A stretch of DNA of 64,000 nucleotides from VAZQ01 sp963721005 (lineage in GTDB: Bacteria > Pseudomonadota > Alphaproteobacteria > Rhizobiales > Xanthobacteraceae). Position 1 is the stretch's first letter. The number at the start of each line of letters is the position of its first letter. Shown here piece after piece: positions 17,148-26,327 of the stretch. Both the position numbers and the translations under genes were made by a program. The stretch spans positions 124,001 to 188,000 of the forward strand of contig CAVRHR010000005.1 of assembly GCA_963721005.1 (NCBI GenBank). Direction: 5' to 3'. The notes beneath the pieces are model-generated. The model worked only from the letters and a program-made list of their open reading frames with translations, had not been told where the DNA came from and did no database searches.

Positions 17148-18371
17148 TTACTCGAGGGCGGTCGCCATCTCGATTCGCACCGGCGCGAAGCCGTCGGCGG
17201 CGAGCGCCCGCAGGACGGACTCGGCGTGGGCGCGGTCGCGCGTCTCCACCGTGATGTCGAGCTTGGCCCCCTTGGCCGGGACGTCGAGAAAGAGCCGGCG
17301 GTGCTCGACCTCGAGAATATTGGTGCCGAGCTCGCCCAGGCGCGTGGCGATCTGCCCGAGCACCCCCGGACGATCCGGTATGGAAAGCCGGAACGAGACG
17401 ATGCGGCTCTCGCGCTTGAGCTCGCGCACCATGACGGAGGCAAGGATGCGCGGGTCGATATTGCCTCCGCACAGGATCAGGCCGACCTTGCGGCCGCGGA
17501 AGCGCTCGGGCTTGGCCAGCATGGCGGCGAGCCCGGCAGCGCCGGCACCTTCGGCCATGGTCTTCTGCAGCGTGAGATAGGCATTGACCGCGCGCTCGAG
17601 GTGCACCTCGTCGACCAGCACGATCTCGCTCACCAATTCCTTGACGATCGGAAGCGTCAGCGCACCGACATTCTTGACCGCGATGCCTTCGGCCAAAGTG
17701 GCGCCGCCGCACGGCCGGCTCTCGCCCTGGAGCGCATTCCAGGACGAGGGGTAGAGCGCGGCTTCCGCCCCGATGATCTCGATCGCCGGAGCGCGGGCGC
17801 GCGCCGCCACCGCATTGCCGGCGATCAGGCCGCCGCCGCCGACCGGAATGACCAGCATCTCGAGGTCGGGAGCCTCCGCCAGCATCTCGAGCGCGATGGT
17901 GCCCTGCCCGGCGATCACCAGCGCATCGTCGTAAGGATGCACCAGGGTCAGGTCGCGCTCGCGCACGATCGCTTCTGCCCGCGCCTGCGCCTCCGCCAGG
18001 GTCTCGCCATCGAGCACGACCTCTGCCCCGTGGGCTTGCGTCGCCTCGATCTTCACGAACGGCGTGGTGACCGGCATCACGATCGTCGCCGGGATGCCGA
18101 GCCGCGCCGCATGATAGGCGAGCGCCTGCGCGTGATTGCCGGCCGACATGGCGATGACGCCGCGCGCGCGTTGCGAGGCGGTGAGCGACGACAGCTTGTT
18201 GAGCGCTCCCCGTTCTTTGAAAGAGTTGGTCACCTGCAGGTTCTCGTATTTGACCAGCACGGACGCGCCGGTCAGCGCGGACAATCGCGGCGCCGGCAGC
18301 ATCGGGGTATGCAGGACCTGGCCGGCGATGGTGCGGCGCGCCGCCTCGATGTCAGCCAGCGTCACCTTCAT
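17148..18371 (-). CDS. ilvA: Threonine ammonia-lyase (biodegradative type, ACT domain)
   Basis: 407 residues. Fold-type II PLP enzyme that deaminates threonine to 2-oxobutyrate. Lys52 in TNSFKERGA binds PLP; SAGNHAQALA and the glycine-rich GGGGLIAG hold the cofactor phosphate. Residues from about 330 form a single ACT domain (SFRLSIPDRPGVLGQIAT), as in the 400-residue form rather than the 510-residue E. coli IlvA. The ATG at 18371 gives the family N-terminus. The patatin gene starts 94 bp downstream on the same strand; no clear functional link. Confidence 0.92.
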   Translation of the reverse strand: MKVTLADIEAARRTIAGQVLHTPMLPAPRLSALTGASVLVKYENLQVTNSFKERGALNKLSSLTASQRARGVIAMSAGNHAQALAYHAARLGIPATIVMPVTTPFVKIEATQAHGAEVVLDGETLAEAQARAEAIVRERDLTLVHPYDDALVIAGQGTIALEMLAEAPDLEMLVIPVGGGGLIAGNAVAARARAPAIEIIGAEAALYPSSWNALQGESRPCGGATLAEGIAVKNVGALTLPIVKELVSEIVLVDEVHLERAVNAYLTLQKTMAEGAGAAGLAAMLAKPERFRGRKVGLILCGGNIDPRILASVMVRELKRESRIVSFRLSIPDRPGVLGQIATRLGELGTNILEVEHRRLFLDVPAKGAKLDITVETRDRAHAESVLRALAADGFAPVRIEMATALE

Positions 18372-18482
18372 GGTTCGCGCTCCTCTTGGCCGCGCCGGGG
18401 CGCGGCGGGCCGCCTGCGGCCCTCTTGCGTCGGGGCAATGCGTTCTCCATCTCCCTCCTGCCACCAAGGAGGGTGCTTGGCC

Positions 18483-19022
18483 ATGACCGACGGCGAAACC
18501 GGGCGGATCGGCGTCTCGATCGATATCAAGCCGCACGCCTACGACCCGGCCCGCAACCCCGAGCTGTTCCGCGGGGTGCTGGGCCGGCGGTTCATCGCCT
18601 TCGTCATCGACGTCGTTATTATCATACTGCCGGTCGCATTCGCCGCGGTGTTCATTTTTTTCCTCGGCCTAGTGACGTTCCTGCTCGGGTGGGCGCTGTT
18701 CTGGCTGCTGTATCCGGCCGCGATCGTGTGGGCGCTGGTCTATTGCGGCACCACCCTGGGGGGGCCGGCCTCGGCCACGATCGGGATGCGGATCATGGAT
18801 CTCGAGATGCGGACCTGGTACGGCGCGCCGTCCTATTTCGTATTGGGTGCCGCGCATGCGATCGTGTTCTGGATCACGGTCACGATCCTGACGCCGCTGG
18901 TGCTGGTGGTGGGTCTGCTCAACGAGCGTCAGCGCCTGCTGCACGACATCCTGATCGGCACGGTGGTGATCAACAATCCGGTTCGCGCCCTGGCGCTGCG
19001 TGGGGCCGGTCCACCGGTCTGA
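18483..19022 (+). CDS. RDD family integral membrane protein
   Basis: 179 residues. The RDD domain starts at LGRRFIAFVIDVVIIILP, with the family's arginine and aspartate, and there are three hydrophobic segments (about 38-60, 63-83, 118-142). The conserved GGPASATIGMRIMDL follows the second segment and QRLLHDILIGTVVI ends the domain. An AAGGAGG ribosome binding site precedes the ATG. Role unknown; some RDD proteins act in ion or small-molecule transport. It lies divergent from ilvA and 140 bp before bpt, a common pairing in Hyphomicrobiales in my experience. Confidence 0.85.
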   Translation: MTDGETGRIGVSIDIKPHAYDPARNPELFRGVLGRRFIAFVIDVVIIILPVAFAAVFIFFLGLVTFLLGWALFWLLYPAAIVWALVYCGTTLGGPASATIGMRIMDLEMRTWYGAPSYFVLGAAHAIVFWITVTILTPLVLVVGLLNERQRLLHDILIGTVVINNPVRALALRGAGPPV

Positions 19023-19162
19023 GGTGGCGGTGGGAAAATCCCCGGCGAGAAGCCGTTTGACGGGACGCTCCCGGCAGGCAATCCTGGTGACGAGCGGATT
19101 TAACTTAGGCCCGATGGCGCGCTAGAGTGGCGGAGAGCGGCCAGCGACCCGGCGATGGACCC

Positions 19163-19912
19163 GTGACCCAGCACTCGCGCAATACCCCGCAATTTTACCT
19201 GACGGCTCCCTCGCCCTGCCCGTATTTGGCGGGCCACGAGGAACGCAAGGTCTTCACGCATCTGGTGGGCGAGCGGGCGGCCGAGCTCAATGACCTGCTG
19301 ACCCACGGGGGGTTCCGCCGCAGCCAGTCGATCGCCTACCGGCCGGCCTGTGAAGCCTGCCGGTCCTGCATCTCGGTGCGGGTCGTGGTGGAGGATTTCA
19401 GGCCGACCCGCAGCATGCGGCGGGTCCAGGACCGCAACCAGGACATCGTCGGCGAGATGCGGGTCGGGGTGCCCACCTCGGAGCAGTATTCGGTGTTCCG
19501 CTCCTACCTCGACAGCCGGCACCGCGACGGCGGCATGGCCGACATGACGGTGCTCGATTACGCCATGATGGTGGAGGACAGCCACGTCGAGACCCGCATC
19601 GTGGAATATCGCCGGCGCGGCCCCGACAGCACCATCAACGGCCGCGGCACCGGAGCGCTGCTGGCGGTCGCGTTGACTGACGTGCTCAGCGACGGTCTCT
19701 CGATGGTCTATTCGTTCTTCGAATTCGAGCCCAGCCCGCGCTCGCTCGGCACCTTCATGATCCTGGATCACATCGCCCGCGCCCGGCGCATGGGGCTGCC
19801 CTACGTCTATCTCGGCTATTGGGTGCAGGGCTCGCGCAAGATGGACTACAAGGGGCGTTTCCTGCCGCAGGAGCGCCTGGCGCCGGAAGGATGGCGGCGG
19901 GTGGAGGACTGA
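19163..19912 (+). CDS. bpt: Aspartate/glutamate leucyl-transferase (Bpt)
   Basis: 249 residues. Bpt attaches leucine from Leu-tRNA to N-terminal Asp or Glu of proteins, marking them for ClpS/ClpAP degradation. The GTG at 19163 gives TQHSRNTPQFYLTAPSPCPYL, the family's highly conserved N-terminus, so I prefer it to the GTG 36 bp upstream. YRPACEACRSC is the cysteine motif, and the C-terminal half has the GNAT-like GLPYVYLGYWVQGSRKMDYK. It is probably a single gene. Confidence 0.93.
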   Translation: MTQHSRNTPQFYLTAPSPCPYLAGHEERKVFTHLVGERAAELNDLLTHGGFRRSQSIAYRPACEACRSCISVRVVVEDFRPTRSMRRVQDRNQDIVGEMRVGVPTSEQYSVFRSYLDSRHRDGGMADMTVLDYAMMVEDSHVETRIVEYRRRGPDSTINGRGTGALLAVALTDVLSDGLSMVYSFFEFEPSPRSLGTFMILDHIARARRMGLPYVYLGYWVQGSRKMDYKGRFLPQERLAPEGWRRVED

Positions 19913-19931
19913 GCTCGGCGTCGGCTTCGCT

Positions 19932-19957
19932 GTAACCGTGGGTGATGGGCCGGCGAA
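19932..19957 (+). promoter_or_regulatory. Probable ECF (SigF-type) autoregulatory promoter
   Basis: TGTAACC at 19931-19937 and CGAA at 19954-19957 are separated by exactly 16 nt. This agrees with the GTAACC-N16-CGAA promoter that I recall for Caulobacter SigF, whose anti-sigma is also NrsF. It stands directly upstream of the ECF sigma/NrsF gene pair, as expected for autoregulation. Transcription would start near 19964. Confidence 0.7.
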
Positions 19958-20134
19958 TACACCAGCGAAGGTGCGTTGCCTCGACCCGAAGCCGGCCCAA
20001 TTGGTCCACGGGCAACCGCCTCAACCGAAGTTGATGCGCCTATGCACCCCCAAGGCATTGCTTTGCCTCCCCTTTTCCTGCTCTTTGCGCCGGCGCACGG
20101 CGTTTCGCCGGGCGTTGGGCGGGCGGACGACGCG

Positions 20135-20719
20135 ATGGTGCAGGCGGAAACCCGACAAGCAAGCAACGATGATGCCCGGCGTAGCGCCTGGATGGCGGCT
20201 GCGCAGGCCGGCGACCAGGCGGCGTACGGGGCGCTGTTACGCGATTGCGTGGGCTTGATCGAGCGGATCGCCAGGCGGCAGGGTGTTCCGGCCGACCGGG
20301 TCGACGACGTGGTTCAGGACACGCTGCTCACCATCCATCGGGCTCGCCGGACCTACGACCCGGCCCGCTCATTCACCGCCTGGCTTGCGGTCTTGGCCGA
20401 GCGGCGCGCGATCGATCTCTTGCGCAAGACCGGGCGGCATGGGGTGCGGGAGGTGCACGAGCCCGTCGCCTACGAGCGCCATGCCGACGAATCGGCTGCC
20501 GTCCCGGGCCCCAAGATCGAGCCCGAGGTGAGCCGGCGGCTCGGCGAGGCGGTCGCGGATTTACCGCTGCGGCAGCGCGAGGCGGTCCAGATGCTGGTCT
20601 TGCAGGAGCGCTCGCTCGCCGAGACGGCGGCAACGACCGGACGCAGCACCGGATCCCTCAAGGTGAATCTGCATCGCGCCCTGAAGAGCCTGCGGGCCCG
20701 CCTCGGACCGGTGGGTTGA
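20135..20719 (+). CDS. ECF RNA polymerase sigma factor, SigF-like (NrsF-controlled)
   Basis: 194 residues from the ATG at 20135; an ATG at 20042 would add 31 residues and cannot be excluded. Region 2 is visible in RVDDVVQDTLLTIHRARRTYDPARSFTAWL, and region 4 in LPLRQREAVQMLVLQERSLAETA followed by SLKVNLHRALKSLRARL. The partner gene for an NrsF-type membrane anti-sigma follows after 4 bp. In Caulobacter the equivalent pair responds to heavy-metal and oxidative stress, and that role is plausible here. A matching promoter lies at 19932-19957. Confidence 0.88.
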   Translation: MVQAETRQASNDDARRSAWMAAAQAGDQAAYGALLRDCVGLIERIARRQGVPADRVDDVVQDTLLTIHRARRTYDPARSFTAWLAVLAERRAIDLLRKTGRHGVREVHEPVAYERHADESAAVPGPKIEPEVSRRLGEAVADLPLRQREAVQMLVLQERSLAETAATTGRSTGSLKVNLHRALKSLRARLGPVG

Positions 20720-20723
20720 AGCC

Positions 20724-21398
20724 ATGTCTCCTGCAGCCTCGCAAGCGCAATCCCGGCATGAGGAGGTCATCCGCGGCCTGGTCGCGGACCTCGAGCCGGT
20801 GCGGCCGCTGCGGCCGCCCGGCTGGCGCGCCCTGCTCTGGCTTGCCGCGGTGGCGGCGGTCGCCTTCGCGCTGGCCGCGTTCGCGGACCGGCCGGCGGTG
20901 GCGGCGCGGCTCATTGCGGCGCCTGATATATGGCTTTCCGCCATCGGGTCCGCGCTCACCATGGTGCTGGCGGCGATCGCGGCCTTTCAATTGAGCCTGC
21001 CCGACCGTAGTCCGCGGTGGGCATGGCTGCCGCTCCCGGCGGTGCTGTTGTGGCTGGGGGCGAGCGGTGCCGGCTGCCTGCGGGTCTGGCTGGTGCCCGG
21101 AACCCATGCCGCAGTGCTCGACGACAGCAAGGATTGCATTGCTTTCATCCTTGCGCTTTCGGTGCCGCTCTCGGTCTTGTTACTCGCCATGCTGCGGCGG
21201 GGCCATACGCTGCAACCGGGCTTGACCGCGGTGCTCGCCGGATTCGCGGCGGCGGCGGCCGCCGCCACCCTCCTGGTTTTCTTCCACCCCTATGACGCCA
21301 GCGCGACCGATCTGGTGGTGCACGTGATCGCGGTCGGCCTGGTGATCGTCGCCAACCGTGCGTTCGGGGGCCGGCTGCTGCGCGCGGCCGACGTCTGA
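20724..21398 (+). CDS. nrsF: NrsF-type (DUF1109) membrane anti-sigma factor
   Basis: 224 residues. A short cytoplasmic N-terminus (about 38 residues) is followed by six hydrophobic segments. The pair of conserved cysteines thought to sense metals or redox stress is present: Cys in GASGAGCLRVW and in DDSKDCIAF. This is the architecture of NrsF/DUF1109 proteins, which hold an ECF sigma factor at the membrane. The position 4 bp after a sigma gene, and the matching promoter type upstream, support the assignment. Confidence 0.88.
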   Translation: MSPAASQAQSRHEEVIRGLVADLEPVRPLRPPGWRALLWLAAVAAVAFALAAFADRPAVAARLIAAPDIWLSAIGSALTMVLAAIAAFQLSLPDRSPRWAWLPLPAVLLWLGASGAGCLRVWLVPGTHAAVLDDSKDCIAFILALSVPLSVLLLAMLRRGHTLQPGLTAVLAGFAAAAAAATLLVFFHPYDASATDLVVHVIAVGLVIVANRAFGGRLLRAADV

Positions 21399-21424
21399 AA
21401 TTGCTCCAGGCGCAGTGACGCTGC

Positions 21425-23698
21425 CTATTCGGTGCCGGTAGGCTTGCCGTTCGGGGCGCCGAACTTGTTGTTGCGCGGGAAACCCTTGGGGGCGAGCCGC
21501 CCGGCGTCGGCGCGGTTGCCGCGCCAATCGGCGAGCTCCTTGACCGCGAAGGTGAAAGACCGACCCGCGCTATCCACCCAAGTCAGCCCGGCCTGGGCCT
21601 TGAAGGTCTTGAGGTCGGACAGCCCGCCGTCCTTGAAGCGCTGCAAGCGCACCCCACGCCCACGCGTCATCTCCGGCACCTGATCGAGCGGAAAGATGAC
21701 CACCTTTCGGTTGTCGCCGATGGTCGCGACCAGCTCGCCCTCGACCGGCGCCAGGGCGCAGGCGCGGTCCGGAGCCCTGACGTTGAGCACCTGCTTGCCT
21801 TTGCGGGTATTGCCGAGACACTCGTCCTCCGGCACCACGAAGCCCCGCCCCTGCTGGCTGCCGAGGAGAAACTTGCGCCCGCCCTGATAGGGGAACACCG
21901 CCACCAGATCTCCGTCCTGCTCGAGGTCGATGAACAGCCGCACCGGCTCGCCATGGCCCCGGCCGCCCGGCAGCTTGGCGGCGTCTAGGGTGTAGAAGCG
22001 CCCATTGGTCGCCAGCACCAGGCACTTGGAGGTGGTCTCGGCCGCGAACGCGAACTTGAGCTGGTCGTCGGCCTTGAAGGCGATGCCGGCGAGGTCGGTC
22101 ACGGTGCCCTTGAGGGCACGGATCCAACCCTTCTCGGAAACCACGATGGTGATCGGCTCGCGCTCGACCAGCGCCTCCTCCATGGCGGCGAGGTCGTGCT
22201 CGGGTGCTTCCGCAAACCCAGTACGGCGTTTGCCGAGCGGCGTCTTGGGGCCGAACTTGTCGCGGATCGTCCTGATCTCTGCGGCAATCCGCTTCCACTG
22301 CTCCGCTTCCGAGCCGATCAGGTCCTTGAGCGCCTTGCGCTCGGCGCGCAAATCCTTGTCCTCCTGCCTGATCTCCATCTCCTCGAGCTTGCGCAGATTG
22401 CGCAGGCGCATGTTGAGGATGGCGTCCGCCTGCACATCGGACAGCTTGAAGGTCTTGATCAGGACCGGCTTGGGCTCGTCCTCGCTGCGGATGATCTTGA
22501 TGACCTTGTCGAGGTTGAGATAGGCCACCAGATAGCCGCCGAGCACCTCGACCCGATGGTCGATCTGGGCGAGACGGAAATTCGCGCGACGCACCAGCAC
22601 CTCGCGGCGGTGGGCGAGCCACTCGGTGAGCGCCTCCGCCAGGCTGACTACCTTGGGGATGCGCCCCTTAACCAGCACGTTCATGTTGAGCTGAATGCGG
22701 CTTTCCAGCTCGGTCTGCTTGAACAGGGATTCCATCAGCACTTCGGCGTCGACCGTGCGCGACTTCGGCTCGATCACCAGGCGGATGTCCTCGGCCGACT
22801 CGTCGCGCACGTCGCCCACGAACGGCAGCTTGCGCTCGTTCAAAAGCTCGGCGATCTTCTCCACCAGCCGCGATTTCTGCACCAGGAACGGGATCTCGGT
22901 GATCACGACGACATAAGTGCCGCGTCCGGTCTCCTCCTTGCGCCAGCGGGCGCGCACCCGGAAGGAGCCGCGCCCGGTCGAATAGGCTTCCGCGATCGAC
23001 TCGCGCGGGTCCACGATGATGCCGCCGGTCGGGAAATCCGGTCCCGGCACGTATTTGAGGAGCGTGCGGCTGCGGGCATTGGGATTGTCGATCAGGTGTA
23101 GGGCGGCGTCGCACAGCTCGGCCGCGTTGTGTGGCGGGATCGAGGTCGCCATCCCGACCGCGATGCCTTGTGCGCCATTGGCCAGGAGATTCGGGAACGC
23201 ACCCGGAAGAACCGCCGGTTCCTGGCTCGATGCGTCATAGGTCGGCCGAAAATCGATCGCATCCTCGTCGATTCCATCCAGCAACAGGCGGGCGACCTCG
23301 GTCATCCGGGCTTCGGTGTAGCGGTATGCGGCGGCGTTATCGCCATCGATATTGCCGAAATTGCCCTGCCCGTCGACCAGCGGGTAGCGCGAGGCAAAAT
23401 CCTGAGCGAGGCGAACGAGCGCGTCGTAGATCGCCTGATCGCCGTGGGGATGGAAGCTGCCCATCACGTCGCCGACGATCTTGGCAGATTTCTTGAAGGC
23501 CGCCGCCGGGTCGAGCCGCAGCAGGTGCATGCCGTAAAGAATGCGCCGGTGCACCGGCTTGAGCCCGTCGCGCGCGTCCGGCAGCGCGCGGTGCATGATG
23601 GTGGACAGCGCGTACTCGAGATAGCGCTTCTCGAGCGCCTCGCGCAGCGCGATCTCCTCCACATGGCCGCTCGGCGGGGGAATCAATTGCTTGCCCAT
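21425..23698 (-). CDS. parC: DNA topoisomerase IV subunit A
   Basis: 757 residues. The N-terminal region has ALPDARDGLKPVHRRILYGM and the winged-helix HPHGD motif (83-87). The catalytic tyrosine is Tyr127 in YRYTEARM. The C-terminal beta-pinwheel is shorter than in GyrA and lacks a clear GyrA box, which fits ParC. At the quinolone-determining sites, the place of E. coli Ser80 is Gln88 and that of Glu84 is Asp92. It decatenates daughter chromosomes with ParE (not in the window). recO follows on the same strand, 65 bp upstream in coordinates. Confidence 0.95.
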   Translation of the reverse strand: MGKQLIPPPSGHVEEIALREALEKRYLEYALSTIMHRALPDARDGLKPVHRRILYGMHLLRLDPAAAFKKSAKIVGDVMGSFHPHGDQAIYDALVRLAQDFASRYPLVDGQGNFGNIDGDNAAAYRYTEARMTEVARLLLDGIDEDAIDFRPTYDASSQEPAVLPGAFPNLLANGAQGIAVGMATSIPPHNAAELCDAALHLIDNPNARSRTLLKYVPGPDFPTGGIIVDPRESIAEAYSTGRGSFRVRARWRKEETGRGTYVVVITEIPFLVQKSRLVEKIAELLNERKLPFVGDVRDESAEDIRLVIEPKSRTVDAEVLMESLFKQTELESRIQLNMNVLVKGRIPKVVSLAEALTEWLAHRREVLVRRANFRLAQIDHRVEVLGGYLVAYLNLDKVIKIIRSEDEPKPVLIKTFKLSDVQADAILNMRLRNLRKLEEMEIRQEDKDLRAERKALKDLIGSEAEQWKRIAAEIRTIRDKFGPKTPLGKRRTGFAEAPEHDLAAMEEALVEREPITIVVSEKGWIRALKGTVTDLAGIAFKADDQLKFAFAAETTSKCLVLATNGRFYTLDAAKLPGGRGHGEPVRLFIDLEQDGDLVAVFPYQGGRKFLLGSQQGRGFVVPEDECLGNTRKGKQVLNVRAPDRACALAPVEGELVATIGDNRKVVIFPLDQVPEMTRGRGVRLQRFKDGGLSDLKTFKAQAGLTWVDSAGRSFTFAVKELADWRGNRADAGRLAPKGFPRNNKFGAPNGKPTGTE

Positions 23699-23763
23699 GC
23701 GGCATGGTTAGCGCGCGAATCCGCGGTGAACAAGCGAGCAACGGCGGCCTTTTGCCGGCCTTT

Positions 23764-24513
23764 TTATGAGATCGCCGGAACGGCCGGTTGGGCGCTCACG
23801 GCGGCGCTCACGAAGCTGGCGCGGGCATCCGGCATGGCGAGCCCGCGCGGCTCCAGCACGTAACGGTGTAGGAAGAAACCGGTCATCGCAAAGCCGTCGG
23901 CGAGATCGGCCGCGGACGGCGCCTGCTCAGGCTCGCCCTCGCCCAGAAAGGCCGGCAGGCGCAGGAGCTTGTCCCGCCAGGGCTGGCCGGCCGCGCGCGA
24001 GACCGCCCGCCCGCTCCTGGGCGAGACATAGGCAAGCTCCGCGGTCGAGCCGGTGGCCGCACAGCTTTCGAGATCGAGGCCGAAGCCGAGCTCGGACAGA
24101 AGCTGCAGCTCGAAACGCGCCATGCGCGGGCCCGCCAGCCGCGCGTCCACCAGCGCGCCCAGCACATGATCGAGCGCGGCGTGGATCTGTGGATGAGGAT
24201 CGCGTTCCGGCAGCAGGCGGCAGAGCGCGGCGATGTGCATGAGCCCGTAGAGCGCGTGCGCGGCGTCGAGAAACCGGGCCGAGGCGAGATCGAGCCCCTC
24301 CACCGCGTAGTTGCCCAGATGCTCGTCGAGCCGGGCCCGCCAGGTGACGCTGACGCGATTGCCCGGCTGCAGCACCGGGCGCAACCGGGTGCTGGCGGCG
24401 CCACGCACCAGGCCGAGATGACGGCCGTGCTCGCGCGTCATCACCTCGAGCACGGCACTCGCCTCGCCGTGGCGCTTGACGCCGAGCACGATGGCTTCGT
24501 CGACCCACTGCAT
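23764..24513 (-). CDS. recO: DNA repair protein RecO
   Basis: 249 residues. RecO helps load RecA at gaps together with RecR/RecF. The N-terminal OB-fold begins MQWVDEAIVLGVKRHGE with GLVRGAASTRLRPVLQPGN, characteristic of the family. The C-terminal helical domain has the usual RFELQLLSELGFGLDLESC. The zinc cysteines known in some RecO proteins are mostly missing, as in other alphaproteobacteria. It comes 28 bp after era in the same direction, the common order rnc-era-recO. Confidence 0.94.
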   Translation of the reverse strand: MQWVDEAIVLGVKRHGEASAVLEVMTREHGRHLGLVRGAASTRLRPVLQPGNRVSVTWRARLDEHLGNYAVEGLDLASARFLDAAHALYGLMHIAALCRLLPERDPHPQIHAALDHVLGALVDARLAGPRMARFELQLLSELGFGLDLESCAATGSTAELAYVSPRSGRAVSRAAGQPWRDKLLRLPAFLGEGEPEQAPSAADLADGFAMTGFFLHRYVLEPRGLAMPDARASFVSAAVSAQPAVPAIS

Positions 24514-24541
24514 CAGCCCGCTTCCTGCCTGCCTTATCCGG

Positions 24542-25483
24542 CTACTCTTTCGGAAATTCGAGCCCGATCTCGCGGTAGCGTTCCGGGTCGTCGCCCCAGG
24601 CCTCGCGCACCTTGACGAACAGGAACAGGTGCACCGGGTGCTCGGCGATGTCGGCGATCTCGCGCCGGGCTTCCGCGCCGATCGCCTTGATGGTCTGGCC
24701 GCCCTTGCCCAGCACGATCTTGCGCTGGCTCATACGCTCGACAAAAATGGTCTGCTCGATGCGCACCGAGCCGTCCTTGAGCTCTTTCCACGAATTGGTC
24801 TCGACCGTGGATTGATACGGCAATTCCTGGTGGAGTCGCAAATAGAGCTTTTCGCGGGTGATCTCGGCGGCGAGCTGCCGCAGCGGCGCGTCGGTGATCT
24901 GGTCCTCCGGATAGTGCCACGGCCCCAGCGGCACATGGACGGCGAGCCAAGCCTTGAGATCCGCCACGCCGTCGCCGGTGAGCGCCGCCACCATGAAGGT
25001 CGCCGCAAACCCCACCCGGTGGGACGCGGCCTCCACCAAGGTCAGCAGTGTCGGCTTCTCCACCAGATCGATCTTGTTGAGGATGAGGATTTTCGGCCGC
25101 TCCAGGCCGGCGAGCCGTGTCATGAGGGCGCCGGTCTCGTCATCGAGGCCGCGCTTGGCGTCGACCATGGCGGCGACGATGTCGGCATCGCCGGCGCCGG
25201 TCCAGGCTCCGGCCACCATGGCGCGGTCGAGCCGCCGGCGCGGCTGAAAGATCCCCGGCGTGTCGATGAAGACCAGTTGGGCATCCTGGTCGGTGGCGAT
25301 CCCGCGCAACAAGGTCCGCGTAGTCTGCACCTTGTGGGAGACGATCGCCACCTTGGCGCCCACGATGGCGTTGATCAGCGTCGATTTGCCGACATTGGGA
25401 GCGCCGATCAGCGCGATGAAACCGCAGCGCCGGCGCGCCGGTTGGCCGCCGAGCGGCGGTGGGCCGCCATCCGGCTCAACCAT
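24542..25483 (-). CDS. era: GTPase Era
   Basis: 313 residues. Era binds 16S rRNA and is needed in 30S ribosome maturation. G1 is GAPNVGKST (27-35), G3 DTPG (74-77), G4 NKID (136-139). The C-terminal KH domain contains GKGGQTIKAIG. The start overlaps the rnc stop by 8 bp, which points to coupled translation. The N-terminus is about 15 residues longer than in E. coli and rich in Gly/Pro, so a later start is possible. Confidence 0.96.
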   Translation of the reverse strand: MVEPDGGPPPLGGQPARRRCGFIALIGAPNVGKSTLINAIVGAKVAIVSHKVQTTRTLLRGIATDQDAQLVFIDTPGIFQPRRRLDRAMVAGAWTGAGDADIVAAMVDAKRGLDDETGALMTRLAGLERPKILILNKIDLVEKPTLLTLVEAASHRVGFAATFMVAALTGDGVADLKAWLAVHVPLGPWHYPEDQITDAPLRQLAAEITREKLYLRLHQELPYQSTVETNSWKELKDGSVRIEQTIFVERMSQRKIVLGKGGQTIKAIGAEARREIADIAEHPVHLFLFVKVREAWGDDPERYREIGLEFPKE

Positions 25484-26327
25484 CGAGGCGTTCCGTCGAC
25501 ACCCCTTCGCGGATCAGCATCACGGATGCGGCGGCCTGCTCGGCGGAACGTTTCGAGCGGCCGGTTCCTTCCGCCGGCAGGCGATCGGGCAGCTCCACGA
25601 TAACGCGGAACTCGGGATCGTGGTCGGGGCCGGTGCGCTCGACCTCTCGGTAGGCCGGGGTCGGAAGCCCCAACGCCTGGGCCCATTCCTGCAGCATGGT
25701 CTTGGCGTCGCGCAACGGCCGCTTGGGCGTGCGCATGCGTTGCTCCCACAGCCCGGTGATCAGGGTCGCCGCCGCGTCGTAGCCGCCGTCCACGAACACG
25801 GCGCCGATCAAGGCCTCGCACACGTCGGCCAGGATGGCGATGCGGCCGCGCCCGCCGGCATTGCTCTCGGAGGCCCCGAGCCTGATCGCGGCGCCGAGCT
25901 CGATCGAGCTCGCCACGTCGGCGCACGCCTCCTTGCGAACCAGATCGGCGAGACGGCGCGACAGCTCCCCCTCGTCGGCTCGCGGAAAGGCGCGAAACAG
26001 CATGTCGGAGACGACCAGCCCGAGCACGTGGTCGCCGAGGAACTCGAGTCGCTGATAGCTGCCGGAGCGGTTGCGCACGCCGGTCAAGGCGGAAATGTGG
26101 GTGAGCGCCTGCTCGAGCAGCGCCGGATCCGCAAAGCGATAGCCGATGCGGGTCTCCAGCGCCGAGACGCGACGGCGGGCCCGCTTGGGCCGGCTCGCCG
26201 GCGCGCGGGCCGCGGCGGCGGCACCGGTGTCGGATGCGGCGGCAGTAGATGCGCGATCGTCGTCGGCCGAGGATTCTGATCCCTGGTTTGCGGCAGGCGT
26301 GCGTTCGGCGCCCGGCCTCGGGCTCAT
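25476..26327 (-). CDS. rnc: Ribonuclease III
   Basis: 283 residues. It cleaves double-stranded RNA, including rRNA precursors. The RNase III signature RLEFLGDHVL (93-102) and the second acidic site in DVCEALIGAVFVDGGY are intact. The C-terminal part (from about 210) is a dsRNA-binding domain. The first 55 residues are a low-complexity Ala/Ser/Asp extension ending in a basic patch (RPKRARRR), not seen in the E. coli enzyme. The ATG at 26327 overlaps the lepB stop by 4 bp (ATGA); an in-frame ATG further upstream lies inside lepB and is less likely. Confidence 0.94.
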   Translation of the reverse strand: MSPRPGAERTPAANQGSESSADDDRASTAAASDTGAAAAARAPASRPKRARRRVSALETRIGYRFADPALLEQALTHISALTGVRNRSGSYQRLEFLGDHVLGLVVSDMLFRAFPRADEGELSRRLADLVRKEACADVASSIELGAAIRLGASESNAGGRGRIAILADVCEALIGAVFVDGGYDAAATLITGLWEQRMRTPKRPLRDAKTMLQEWAQALGLPTPAYREVERTGPDHDPEFRVIVELPDRLPAEGTGRSKRSAEQAAASVMLIREGVSTERLDG

